In this document: positions 10,666 to 23,400 of the stretch, in pieces | Position numbering within the stretch: the first letter of the stretch is position 1 | Layout: each line of letters opens with the position of its first letter | Assembly (NCBI GenBank): GCA_963082875.1 | Contig: OY720099.1 | Span: 5,084,001-5,148,000 of the forward strand | DNA length: 64,000 bases | Direction: 5' to 3' | DNA from: Corella eumyota | Taxonomy: Eukaryota > Chordata > Ascidiacea > Phlebobranchia > Corellidae | Notes under the pieces: generated by a model | What the model saw: the letters and a program-made list of their open reading frames with translations, nothing else | Databases searched by the model: none | What the model was told of the DNA's origin: nothing | Translations under genes and position numbers: made by a program

Positions 10666-12623
10666 GTCCACAACTTGGAGAGTGGGGAAGATGGTCACCT
10701 TGTACGAGCTTTTGTGAGCCTGGAGTTTCGACTAGGTCCCGCACATGCAGCGATCCAAGCACAGGCAAATTGTTAGGTCCTACAAGTTGTGGTATTACTG
10801 AGCAGCCATTTGAAGTTAGACCCTGTGCCTTGCCTGGATTTTCTTGCCCAAGTTTGTAATGTTAACCCTATTTTGCTTAGCTATAAATAGTATTAATTTC
10901 TTTGACCAAGTAGGCTTTGTTCTAGTACACTTTAGGATTCAGCCTAATTTAGCAAGGCAGAAATTCTAACAAATTGTTTTATTTTAATTTAGCTTTTCAC
11001 AGTGGATTGTGGAGGAAAAATGAATTACCAGAGAAAATAGCCAACGTTGCACGGTATTATAACGAGGATTGCTATAGATATGGCAGATTTAACCCTGCAA
11101 ATAGACCAAAAAATATACCAGGTAAACCATTTTTCATCATAATTGGTTTGCTTATCTACTACTCTTTCTTTAATAAAAAATCAAATGTTGTTTAAACAAA
11201 TTTATGTTCTATTGATTTTTTAACTAAAGGTTATTTTTGTTTGCAGGAACTAAACTAAACGGTGGGGGACAATACATTAACTGCTACAATTCAGTTTTAA
11301 GGACTGCCCCAAAAAATCCCAATAAAACTGTTTCTTTTTTGGTAAAAGAATTTGAGCAATGTTCGGGTAAAAAATGCAAAGATACTGTATTTGTAAAATA
11401 CGGAGATTCTGACGACACAAAGCCTTATTACGTATTTAAAAGACTAGCGTAAGTACTTGTTGTTAAATATAGGTATTTAAAGGTGAACAAACTTAGGTAA
11501 ACTTGATAACATATTAGTAATACGGCATTTCTTTGCCAAAATGCTGGTTTACAAAACCAAACGTGCATTTTTATTACAAAACATCTTGTCTAATCAAATA
11601 ATCTGTTTCAACAGAGGTGGTAACTATAAGTTGGAGGTCAATTATCAGAACAGTGTATCATCCAGCGTTGATTTGGAAAACAGGTTAGCCTTTTTAAATA
11701 ACACAATAAAATACGACTTACGTAGGCTATAAAAAAAGCTTTAATTAAATAGGTTGTTTTTTTGTATTTATTTACCCTTTAGGGAGGAATAGTTCTTTAC
11801 AAAACTTAAACCTAAGTTAACTTTTGCTGTTTTATCCTAGTCTTAGTGTCTTTTGTTTATATCGCATCAAAATCAGTGTGGATTGTATTTACACCCCTAT
11901 GTAGTGAAGCCAAGTGTTCTTATCAATACTCAACGCCTTAAAAATATTTATATTTAGAGAGCTTTCGCCTAACAAATGGAACCATATTGTGTTAACTTGG
12001 GACGAGTCCTTTAACACACAAGTGTACATTAATGGTCAGTCACGTGGACTAAGTAGTATATATCCTGACAACCGTGAATTCCCTGAATTTACATGGAGGT
12101 CAAGATTTGTTTTGGGAGGTCCCGGTTCCGATTATAGAAAGAATGACTACGAAGGTACGTTCGCTTAAGACCTTTTTTACTTTATGTAGTTTAAAATCCA
12201 TGATGTTAAACTCTACTTGACATATTTTAAATTATAAACCCTATAAGCAAAGTCACTTTAGGGGTATTGTTGTTATCTAATGGGCTACTACATAAGTGCT
12301 AATTTCAAAATATTATATTTTACATTTTAGGGTACATAGAAGCAACTTTTTCCAGTCTTTCGGTGTGGGATACTGTCCTTAACTCGACAGAAGTCGAAAA
12401 CCTATACATGGCATATCAATCTATAGCACAACACCCAGAAGACTCTCAACCAGTGCTTTCGGTTCGACAACTTCGCCAATTTTCGCCGCCTCTTCTTAAA
12501 AATTGCTTCACCAAAGCAGCCACCCTTGACGAGATATACAGCCCAGATTTTAAGTTTGGATGTAAGGCCGATGAAAACGATGATACAGGTTTTATTGGCA
12601 GGCCTTTCGGGCCATTCTTCTAG
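10666..12623 (+). CDS. TSP1 + laminin-G-like module: alternative TEP C-terminus or separate gene lacking a visible 5' end
   Basis: Exons 10666-10851, 10993-11121, 11247-11448, 11615-11683, 11958-12154 and 12331-12623 join in frame to about 357 residues and a stop. Seen: a thrombospondin type 1 repeat (GEWGRWSPCTSFCEPG, SRTC, VRPC) in a phase 1-1 exon, a linker with CYRYGRFNPANRP, and a laminin-G/pentraxin-like fold (VSFLVKEFEQC, SPNKWNHIVLTW, QVYINGQ, LSVWDTVLNSTEV). The first exon is entered in phase 1. I found no upstream exon with an ATG and signal peptide between the TEP stop and 10666. The open frame 10401-10665 has no ATG and ends in the acceptor of the TSP1 exon. TEP exon 9120-9225 ends in phase 1, so skipping exon 9387-9580 and splicing to 10666 would give a TEP with TSP1 and LamG domains instead of a GPI tail. 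Domain calls are firm; the fusion is inference. Confidence 0.8.
11876..11930 (-). mobile_element. SINE family A head fragment
   Basis: CACCCCTATGTAGTGAAGCC and AAGTGTTCTTATCA match the tRNA-like head seen at 22345-22427 and 4610-4660. It sits in an intron of the TSP1/LamG module. Confidence 0.5.
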
Positions 12624-14060
12624 GCTAGGTCATAAAAATTCACAAGACTATTACAAACCTAAGTTTAACAATTAAATATACTTAAAAAATTTAAACTGCC
12701 TTATCTACACGTTATTTTTGCTGCCAGTGTTTGTGCATGTTTTTGTATTTTACTCAATGCATGAAAAGTTAAAAAGTCATTTTTTTACTGTTTAAAACTT
12801 GTATAATTGTTAAATCGTACATTTGTAAATGTAGGTGCAATAGAATTATAACCTTAAGGGCGCAAGTATTTCTACATTACTTAAGATATCAACAACCTTA
12901 AAAGAATGGCTGTTATATTTTTCTTTGTTTTAAGTTATCATGTTTGGATAGTTATGCCAAAATTTTGGCAACGTTTATTTCTGCTACTTAACTGTACAAA
13001 GTTGCCCTGCATGCTCTCATGAACTGTTAATAATTTAAAATAAATACATTGCCTGAAGAACAACGAAACAGAGTTAAATGTTAGATTTTTTTATTGGTTG
13101 TGTTTAACTACAGCAGTAGAGTATGTAAGCAGAGTTTGTAAAATGTAATTTTAAGACATCAGCAAGTCAGTTTTTAAATGTTATATAACTTATTATAATC
13201 ATATCAAGAATTTAACATTATTGTAAAGAATAAGACTAGTTTACATTTTGTACGAGCTTTAAAAAATGTTTGGACACTGTGAAAAACAGTTGCAACCTTA
13301 TGACAAATTATGGCAACGTTTTGTATTTATTTCTCCTACAAAATGTAAGTAAAGGTTTAATTAAGAGTTACCAATTCTTCTGGCTTACGGTAAAACAAAT
13401 AATTTTGTTTTTGGCATTTCATAACAAAGTAATTAGTAGTCTTACTGTTTTAAAAAATGCTTGAATCTAAACCATTATAATAAAGGCAGCCTTTTTTTAT
13501 AAGGTCAATTGGAAATAATAAACAAGACAAGTAAACAAATGATTATATTTAAATTATTATTAAATGTTGTTTTGTTAAAATTTGCCAGTGACAATGTTGT
13601 TAATTCGTTGCAAATGTTATATTTTAAAGTAAGTGTAATTCTAATTCCAAAATTTTAATAAGGTTGGGTATATAAACAATTTTGTAATTTTTTATTAACA
13701 TGTAACGTTTACATATTTGTGCCTTTGTACTGACATTCGAATGCTGTAATAAATGTTTCTCTTAGTTTTTAAATACTTGTATCAGTATGGTGTTTTTAAC
13801 TGATTTTAGCAAATTAAAAAATACTGACTTTGAGTAGAAATCAATTTTTTACGTAGATAATTACGATTGAATTCAAATTATTGCTGTAGTATTATTATTT
13901 TCCTTGTTAATAGCACACTTATTTTCGTTCGTAAATAAATGGTTGATTATAGATAGACGCTAGTTTGTTTAAGTTATCAAACTGGTCTTGCTTAATCTAT
14001 CAAGGTCTTGTTTTGCTATTACGCCATGCTGTGCAAACAAAGTAACGAAACTCTTTTTAT
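12624..14060. other. Intergenic region between the LamG module and the lectin-like gene
   Basis: AT-rich. It contains a poly(A) signal AATAAA at 13039-13044 and others near 13479, candidates for the 3' end of the upstream transcript. I saw no coding exon supported by family resemblance or splice structure. Confidence 0.6.
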
Positions 14061-14078
14061 TGTTTGGCAGTTTTTAAA

Positions 14079-14127
14079 ACGGAAGTGACGTCACTATATA
14101 TTGAGATAGCGTCACGAAAACGGAAGT
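14079..14127 (+). promoter_or_regulatory. Compact promoter: ETS, CRE, TATA-like, ETS
   Basis: Within 49 bases there is ACGGAAGT (14079-14086), the perfect CRE palindrome TGACGTCA (14086-14093), a TATATATT (14095-14102), a CRE half-site GCGTCAC and a second CGGAAGT (14121-14127). It lies 175 bases upstream of the ATG of the lectin-like gene and is the obvious promoter candidate. Binding-site names rest on consensus only. Confidence 0.65.
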
Positions 14128-14301
14128 ATTGAAACAGAGGCACGCAAGAGAATTGGAGTGAGTTATAACGATGACCAAAACATAAACAAATAAAGAGTAT
14201 AGTAGAAAATTATTTATAACTGTTTTCTAGTACATTTTAGTTGCGGCTAAAATCAAACAATATATAGTTGCAAGGCAATTGTTCAAGGTAATCATTTAAG
14301 A

Positions 14302-16887
14302 ATGGACAACAGATTTAGTGTAGCAGATTCGGAGTGGAGCGTTGATGAAAGTGAAGGAAATGAACGATATTCGAGCTATCCTATATCAGGTATTTGTACT
14401 TAAAAATTATCCATATTTTAATAGCGCTTTATTAATATAAAACCAACTCAATTATTAAAATAAGGTTAAGTGTAAATTATTTAACTATTTTCATTTTTTG
14501 GGCAAAATAGTTACAATATATTACTATTCTTTCTTTATTTTAGACGGTCGGGAAAATAATAAACCTTTATACGATTTGCCACCGAGCACCAACCAAGGAC
14601 ATATCATGAGCATCGAAGAAGAAATTGAGATAATTAGATCGGACGAAAAATCAACAAACGGCGAAAAAGTGGAAATTAAACGTGGGTTATCTAATAAAAA
14701 ATAAACCACTCGTAGTATACGTCCTTCCAACGATGTTATTACCTTGCCAAATTTAGCGTAACCATTACGGTTATTTTAGATACGTTTTTATATCTCTAAC
14801 TTTTATACCCTAAATAACTATATTCCAAACCTAACTCTACAATCACTTTGTATTTTATGCTAGGTAACTATTGTTTTACTATGGCAATAACTAAGATATA
14901 TTGTTTTTGTCGGTCCTTTTTCAAAATGTATAATAATTGTACATGTGATGACATTACCTTGTCACGTGACAACTAGCATTAAATGACTGTCGGACACAAG
15001 GTCACGTAATGGATTACCAATTACCGAAAATATTTATTGCAGATTCGCAGAAGAAGTTTAAAGGTCAAAAATGGATGAAGTTATATATTGCAGTCTTAAC
15101 TGTGTTTGTTTTGGCTTTAACTGGATTTCTGATATACATAGGTAAGATTTTTAATATGCTTTAATATTTTTTTAAATGTTTTTATGTGGTATAACATAAA
15201 CAACTTTAAAATGTTTAGCTATACGTGATTCTAATTCTAAAAGCGAACCCGACGTCTCAAGCGAAGACACCACTATCACAGCAAGATCAAATCCAAATCA
15301 AATTTCAGAGTTGGAGCTTATGAAAGAAGAAATGTTGGATATAAAGGTAAATACTTTTTTAATATTAAAAAAGTTTAATCTGCATAAAAGTTGCTACGAT
15401 TTTTTTTGTATTAATTAATACACTATGCGATAGTTCGCTCTACGGTTAGCATTTAATTGTCTAAATATGATTGAAACTCGCAACTAACATTTGCTTGCGA
15501 CAATTTACCCACACATCACAGACGCTAGTTTTATTAATTTTGTAGACATATAAATATAAAGCTATATGGGTGTTACAGATGGATTTGTACATTAAATTTT
15601 AATACAGTAAAATGTTTAATTTTTAACATGTATTTTTCCTAAAACTTTTAATTTATGTTTTGAAATTTATTATTTAGATTAAACTAAACGTAATATTGGA
15701 TACGTTAAGAACAAAATCACCAGGAGAAAAAGGCATTGCCAATTTAACCATGCAACCGAATGGTAATTTTTTTTTTAATATACTGTCGATAATATGATTT
15801 AACTGCCAAATTGTTTTTTTTTTCTTTTTTACCTATCTCCACGTTTTTCTTTGTTCCTTTGTATGATATTTAATAGTGTATTGCATGGTCATCAATTTAT
15901 CGAAATGCATCAAGAGCTTTAAATAAGTATGCACTGTTGGCATTTTACTATAGGATGTCATGACATAACTACAGCAAGGGTCAAAAATAGTTTTTTTGAC
16001 AATGATTCAACTTTTTACCATTGAGCTAAATATTCGTTTTTACAAAATAAGAAATGGTATTTAGAACGCACTTTTTAACCTTTCCGTTTTTAACAATTAT
16101 TGTTTAGTTTTTTCAAATTTTAGCCATTTATTAAAATTGGTAAGATTATATGGTATGTATTTGTTGTTACTTGTTTTTTAATTATTATTATTTTTTGTAT
16201 AAATAGGTTGTAGAAATGGTCACCCGAACCTTGGTGGAATATGTTACGCGCCAGTTCTGGCCGATCTGCCAATCACGCAGCCACAAGCTTTTATCAATTG
16301 TTGGGCATCACTTTACAACGGAAAACTTGCAGTTGTTAACTCAGAAGAAATAGAGGCAAGATTTTTTCTTTTTTACATTTTTTCAAATCGAAGTTAAAAA
16401 AAGTTTTCAAAATTGTTGGAAGATATATCTTATTACATATTTATGATCTTGATGGTTTTTACGAACAATATTCGGGTATTAGGTCCAGGCCTGAGTAAAT
16501 ATATCGTTACTATTGTTTGATTACCTTAAAATAGAATAGATTTTAAGAAGTTTTTCCAAAAGAAAAAGTTTGACTTTAAAAATTTTTTTATATATCGCAG
16601 GCTGTTTTTAATTTCTAATTTTAAATCTGCTTATTTTACTTTAAATTTTTTTTTAAAGGTAAATAAATAATTATTTTATTTTGTTATTTTAGAATACTAT
16701 CTTGGGTGGTTTAAACCAGAATACAGAGTACTGGGCCGATCATAATGCAAATAACGAAGAGAATGCAAGTGATGGCACATGTGCGTATTTAAAGAAAATA
16801 AGCAACTCGTTTGTATGGACGCAATGCTCTTGCTACACAAAATACAAGGGATTCATTTGTCAATATAATTCAGATACCAACCTGTAA
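14302..16887 (+). CDS. Type II transmembrane C-type-lectin-like receptor
   Basis: Exons 14302-14389, 14544-14681, 15043-15141, 15219-15346, 15678-15762, 16207-16355 and 16693-16887 give 293 residues. The N-terminus is cytoplasmic and acidic, with no signal peptide. One hydrophobic segment follows basic residues (SQKKFKGQKWMK, then about 20 apolar residues, near residue 90). A charged stalk precedes a C-type-lectin domain (GICYAPV, INCWASLYNGKLAVVNSEE, TCAYLKK, FVWTQCSCY, KGFICQ). Cysteines fit a lectin-like fold, but the calcium-binding EPN/QPD and WND motifs are absent, so protein or lipid ligands are more likely than calcium-dependent sugar binding. The exon 16207-16355 donor is GAG|GCAAGA, a GC-AG intron; a normal GT site in frame was not found. 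The donor after 14681 (C|GTGGGT) is also weak. The ligand is unknown. Confidence 0.8.
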
Positions 16888-17249
16888 TATTATGACTAGC
16901 TAAATTTTACTTGTATATTTTGCAAATTACTGAGTTTTGATAATAATTATAACAATAGTGTTTTTTTATCCATGCCATTTCATCTTAAATCGATGATATT
17001 GTGTAAATTTTTTTACTAGTTATATTTAGTTGTGTGTTTTGTGTAGATTGTTGTCTCGATATTTAAAAAAAGAACACCAGAATCAACCCAACAAAACCTT
17101 CTGTATAAAAATTTCAATTAATATACTTGTTAATATAAATATCTAAAATTTAAAGTTTGAAATACAAAATCTAAAGTTTGAAATCGTAAATATTTTAAAA
17201 TGTTTAAAAATAAGTTTTTTTTTTCTTGATAAGTCTTTAAAACCAGTGT

Positions 17250-17255
17250 AATAAA
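17250..17255 (+). promoter_or_regulatory. Poly(A) signal of the lectin-like gene
   Basis: AATAAA occurs 363 bases after the stop codon and 155 bases before the next ATG. Confidence 0.5.
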
Positions 17256-17394
17256 TATAAAACTAAATTAGACCAATGATCTTATATATATAATCATTGC
17301 TTAGACGTAATTTTAAAAATATTAAAGTTGATTTTATTTGGAAACCCTGTATTTATTAATTTTGGAATCACTAAAAAGCGAAAACAACAAAAAA

Positions 17395-17404
17395 AACACG
17401 TGTT
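17395..17404. promoter_or_regulatory. E-box palindrome AACACGTGTT at the PELP1 start
   Basis: A 10-bp perfect palindrome containing CACGTG ends five bases before the proposed ATG at 17410. It could bind bHLH factors of the MYC/USF type; this is consensus only. Confidence 0.4.
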
Positions 17405-17409
17405 GCAAA

Positions 17410-20400
17410 ATGGAAACGACAGAACAAGAACAAACTGACTTTCTGGAAAAGGCATTGTCGGTGATTTATAAACCAGAAACCCAAAGTGTATGTATTGTTT
17501 TTATACCACATTGTGATAAACTAAGTTAAATGTTAGTTTATCGTTAATTTAAAGTGGTAAATTGCTCAAGATTAGTAATTGAATATAAAATAACCAAAAT
17601 TGTTAAAAAATTTGTAATTAACCTGCTAAAGGCGGTTAAAATAAAACTAGCGCATTTATAAATATAAGCAATATTTATTGTTTCTTATAGTGTTGGCATA
17701 CATATTGTTACATTATTTAAAATTTATATTGGTTGTTAATAAATTAATGTGTCATTAAATTTTTTTACATTTCTTATTCTAAGAAAACTTGTTAATTAAA
17801 GATTTATTTTATTAGATATTAAGAAAAATTACACTTGTAGTTTACCTTAGTTTTATTATAGTGGGCAATTAAAACTCATTTTTTAGTAACAACAAGCAAG
17901 TCTGGAAAGTAGAGCAGCGTTCATGCACGAATTTTTTTTGGTGAAAAAAATGCACACCTGAAAATAATGTTTGGCACGCCTGGTTGTAAAAATTAAAAAT
18001 TTGCGCATGTGCAATACTGAGGCTTTGTGGTTACATATTTAAGCCAAATTTAAGTAAAACACGCAACTGTAAATCACACAGGCATGCATAGACTAAAAAT
18101 TTTGGTACGCGTGCTCGAACGAGATCTCGTTGAAAACTGCTCTGCTTCTCAGACTGGGTAATAAGTATAAATAAAAACAAAAAAAAACTTTTTTTTATAA
18201 ATATCAGATAAGTTTCTGCTTGTTTTTTTAGTTAAACATTGGTAACATAAACAACTGGATTCGATCATCACAATCTCGATGGATTGGATTATCCTCTATG
18301 AACATTGTCTTGAATCGTTGTCATGCCAACAGTATTGTTGATTATGGAATTCAGTGGATCAAAATTACTTCTGAAATTTCGATATTGGTAAAATTAAATT
18401 TTTTTATTTTTATAAAAACAACAAAATTTTACAAACTTTTTATTTTCTTTTTTTTGTAGAATTATTTTGCATTTATAAACTTATTTTACATATTTAAAGT
18501 TTTTTATATAATAGCTGGTTAAGGTAAGGTTGTCTCAAGGAAAAATAGGTAATAATTTATTATTTGAGAAAAAAAATTAAAGTAAAAACTATTTTTTTTT
18601 TGTGATTTTTATGTATATATTATATAACAAAATCTTATTCCTATATTATTTATCACATTTTACATTAGTTTATTAAAAAAAAATATAATTTTTAGAGTTA
18701 TGAATCAGATGCGATCCGAAATATTGCGGCCGAAAACTTTTGCAAACTTTTTGAGTTTTCGTCTCAAATACCTGAAGTAGCAAGGGAAATTCCAGCAACT
18801 GTTGTCGTTAATATTCTACAAGACTTATTGTCTGCAGATGTAAAAGTAAGATGTTAAACTTTATTTACAAAAAAAAATTGATCTGATTATAAAATAAAAA
18901 ACATTTTTGAATCCCTTGTAATTTACAGTCTTTGATTAAACTTTTTTACTTCACATTTCTTTTAAATTACTCCTTGTATCTTAAGGTCATTGCTAATTCT
19001 ACCATTATGGTTTTTACATATTTTTCTTTTATTTACGATCCTTTATGATTTTTGTGTATATATTGCAGTGCCTGCATATTCTATCTTGTACCCATTGACT
19101 TTAAATGGTATATATTTGAAAAAGTTTTAAAGTTGTAGCATCTTTTTAAAACACTTTTGATGTTATTTTTAAGGTTTTAGAATCAGCATTAAAATGCTTG
19201 ACTGCAATTCTAAAATACCTTCCTGGACCTTGTGGTATGTTTAAGGGAAAAATCTGTAAATTTGTTGTACCTTTATTAGCTGATGTTAATTCAACTATTA
19301 GAGATAGAGCAATAGAGTAAGTACACTGTTTTTACAGGCAATATTTTTGACAGGCTTTAAGATGAAATTGCACATTTCAAATTAGGCTAGGTCATTTGTC
19401 ACTTTATGTTTTATGTGTAATATACTTGCAACAAATACAATCTGCAATAATTTTTAAGTTAAACAATCTGTAATCTTATTTAAACAAGATGAGAAATATC
19501 TTTTAATAGTAGAAAGTTTTTTTTTTATGTTTTTTTAATTTTAATATTTTTGTTTTAGTTGTTGGTGTTATGTTCCAATACTGGGTGGTGGTGGTACTAA
19601 GAGAAAGAATCATGTTATTCAGTGGCAAGATCAGTTCAAAGAAGTTATGGGAACTCTTTCTTACACAAAAGCTATCTTTTTTGATGGTGAAGAAGGTAAA
19701 ACGTAAATTTACTTGGATTACTTGCGAATTTTCTCTTGAACTTGCCGAATTTTGCCAATTATAACTTGTTGTTACGGTCTTTGCCAATTCTTTTTTAAAT
19801 TTTACAGTTTTAGTTAATTCTTTCTTGAACTGATTTTTTTTGTACTTTACAGTTTTTTTTGAAGGTTTATAAAATACAAATGATCTTGACATGTTTTATT
19901 TGAGGTTACTCCTGTTAAAACATTAAAAATTTCAAATTTTATTTCAAATTTATTTTGTATAATAATTAAGTCAACTATGATGTTTTAAGTATAATAAATT
20001 ACAACTATTCTTTATTGTAGATTTATCAGATCCTTCATATTCTAACTTGTCCCTACATTTACCACCTTTACCTGTTAATGAACCACAACTATCATTAACA
20101 TTAGTCCAAAGGTTAGAAAATTATTTATTGTTATTTATAAATATTAATAAAACAACACTTACTATATGTAATTTAAATTATTTTTAAAGAATATTTTTTT
20201 AATATTTGGGAGTTAATATTTCATTGATTTTTTAGATTTGTTGGTTTGTCAAAATGTGTCGAGAAGTTATTGAAACTCAACTTTAAACTTCCAGTCGAAA
20301 TACCAGTGCAACAAGTGATTGAGCTCTTGTTTTCTTGTTTGGATGTTACACCTAAATCAATGGTAATTTAAATTTTAGTTTACTTATAAATTAAATATAT

Positions 20401-23400
20401 TTAATGCTTTGTGGCTTTAAAACATGCCTTTAAGAGTAAATTAATTTTAAATATTTTATTTTTAACATTTTTGCTATAATTATATATAAACTAATTTTTT
20501 TATGCATTTGGTTATGTATTTATATGTTAGAGGGTTTTATAGCAAAATTAAATCTGAACTAGAGGCTATTCAATAAATATACAAAGGTATTTTTTGTAGT
20601 CTTTGTATTATTTTTAACACTTGTTTTTTTTCAAGGGAATCACTAGTGAAAAACAAATAAGATCTTCTTATCTTAAAACAGTTCATTCAAGTTGTTTGAC
20701 GTTGCTGCAATCTGTGATAAGCAGGTAATTTGTTTAAAATATTTTAAACTTAAAAAGATACCTCTGTATGTTTTGTTTTTTATATAAATTCAAAAATAAC
20801 TTCAAGTTTTATAAATTGTATGACTCCTTACTAGTCAAACCTCTTTGGCTAGCAAACTATAAAGTTATGATCAATAATATAAGCAAGACTTGGCTAGGCT
20901 AGGAAATGTAACCTTATGTTTAGGCCTTTAGGAGTCCTATGTCCATTGAGGATAAAGATATATTTACTAATTAAAATTTAGATTTAACAGTTAAAAAAAA
21001 AATTGAATTTAACAAATGTATTTAACTTTTTACTTTAATTCGTTTTTTTTTATTAAAGGTTTTAGTTATACTCATTTGTTTTCCAATTACAGTTGTGGAC
21101 AATATGTTTGTCGTCATAACTCTTCATTTTGTCAATTGTTTGACAATTTACTTCATCTCTGGAAAGATTTATCTCCAATAATGGGCATGGACAAAAAACA
21201 TTTGCCAATCAGAGTTTTAATTTATGAGACTATTTTACATTGGTTAAAGGTGGAAGAAAAAATTTAACTTCTATTTTTTTTAAATATAATTGTATATTTG
21301 CTTTTAATAAATTTATATTAGTAGTGTTTTCAGCAGAATTGCACATGATATAAACATCATTTAAATTTTATTTCTTAAAATTCAAAAAAACTAATTAACA
21401 TTTTTGATTGATTTAGAATTGTGGTACCCAGACCAATTTCTTGTGTGGACAAAATCACACAGTTAATTCTTTATTACAACATCTTGTTGAAGATATCAAA
21501 CCTATACCTGATCACTTCAAAGTAGGTTGTTAAATTCAAAAGCCTTTTAAAGATAACTTTATATAAATATATTAATTTTTTCTTCGTGGAAAGGTTTAAT
21601 AAACCACAAATGAAAGAAAAACATAGAAAATAACTTTAAAAAAATGTTTTTTTGTTTTGTCAGATGACTGAGAATTCAGTTTCCAACAACAATAAAACTA
21701 GAAATAAGAAAAAAAAATCCATGAACGTTGTGTCAGAAAATACTTGTGTTCGTATTATTAAAAGTAATGCCAATTCCAAACTTTGTACATCTGCATTAAA
21801 AGGTTGGTAAAAATTGGGTTAAATTTTTTTTTTTTAGAAGTAAGTAAAACTCAATTTTTTTGATGATGTTTTATATTTTTGTAAAAATATTTTTAGGGTT
21901 ATTGTGAATTTTGTAGGCCTGCTAGTTAATGGATAAACTTTAAAAACTTTATACATTCTTGATTTGACTTGTTTTATATAAAAAAAAACTAATTTTTATT
22001 TAGTTTTAAGGTTAACTGTTTTCACTTTTGGGCCTCGGTTGTCTGTAAATGTTCACAAAACCTTGCAAGAAAATGTGATCACTTTGTTGCTCAAATTAAA
22101 GCAGGGGGCATCTGACCTTATTCCTTATGCCAGGTTAAAATTGAAATTACTAGTATTTATTTTGTATGTATCTTTATTCTCAAAATGGGAAGGCTGAATG
22201 CGCGACCTACCATAGAATAACACAGTTACTTCGTCCTAGTCTCAAGTTACCTTTAGCAGTTTGTGAATTGCCCGGTAATTATGTTGCTGATTAAGTGCAG
22301 GCTTAGCAGGAGTTCATACCGTTTATAGCGCCTTACTCAAGGGCGCTACAGCATGAGAGCAGTGGGAATTGAACCCACAACCCCATGGTAGTGTAGCAAG
22401 TGTTCTTACCACTACACCACGCTGCCAGTTTTTTTATAAAATTTTGTGTATTTAAGTTTTTTGTTTATGCTTGTGGTAGTTTTGGATATCTGTACTTGTT
22501 TTGTTGTAACTATAAATCATGCTAGCTAAAAAATGTTTGTCCACTTTTTAGCTGTGAAGATTCTAGAAAAGAATTATATCATCTTCTTCTTGCTTTGACC
22601 AGTAACCCTTCAGTAGCATGGCCCTCACCTATTCAGTTCACAACCCAGTTACTAAGTCATGGAGCTAACAGGGATGATAGTTTAAAAGTGAAGATGTTTT
22701 GTGTTGAAGCAAGTGTAACTGTTGGAAATATGATTCATCCCAGAGCGCCATCTATGCAAAGGTTAACAATTTTTTAACATGCTTACTTAACTAATACATT
22801 TTTTGAGTACAAAGATATACAAAAAACTATAGTTATTTTTTAATTATTTTTTTTTATTTTTTTATTTAATTGTATTTTTTTGGCTAAACTTTGTTTTTTA
22901 TATTTTAAATATTTTATCAGGGTTGCCAAGAATTTTTCTGAAGATTGTAAGAAGAAATGGTTAGAAGATAATAAAAATCAAGTTAACTTTTACATAGAAA
23001 TGAGAGAAAGAAACACTAATATAAATCAACAACAATCTAATGACTTAAATTTGATAAAAGAACCTAATAACTTGACCTTTTCACAAGACAGTTTGAAAGT
23101 CACAGAAGATATTGGTAATTATAATTTTTTGTAAAATTTATATTTGGATATATTGTGCAGTAAGTTTTTGTGTTACTAAAATGAACTATAGGCTTTTAAA
23201 TGCAAAATGGGACAAACAAAAAGTGATTAAATGCCCCCTATTTTTAAAAAAAATTATTAAAAACTTTCTGTTTAAATAAATTGTTTAGATGAAGTCTCTG
23301 TTGTAGAAAATGATGACAATTCAACAGAAAATGTTACTTGTGATACTGAAACTTACATAATTGACAAAGAAAATGATGGTATAGACCTTTGTGCAGAAAA

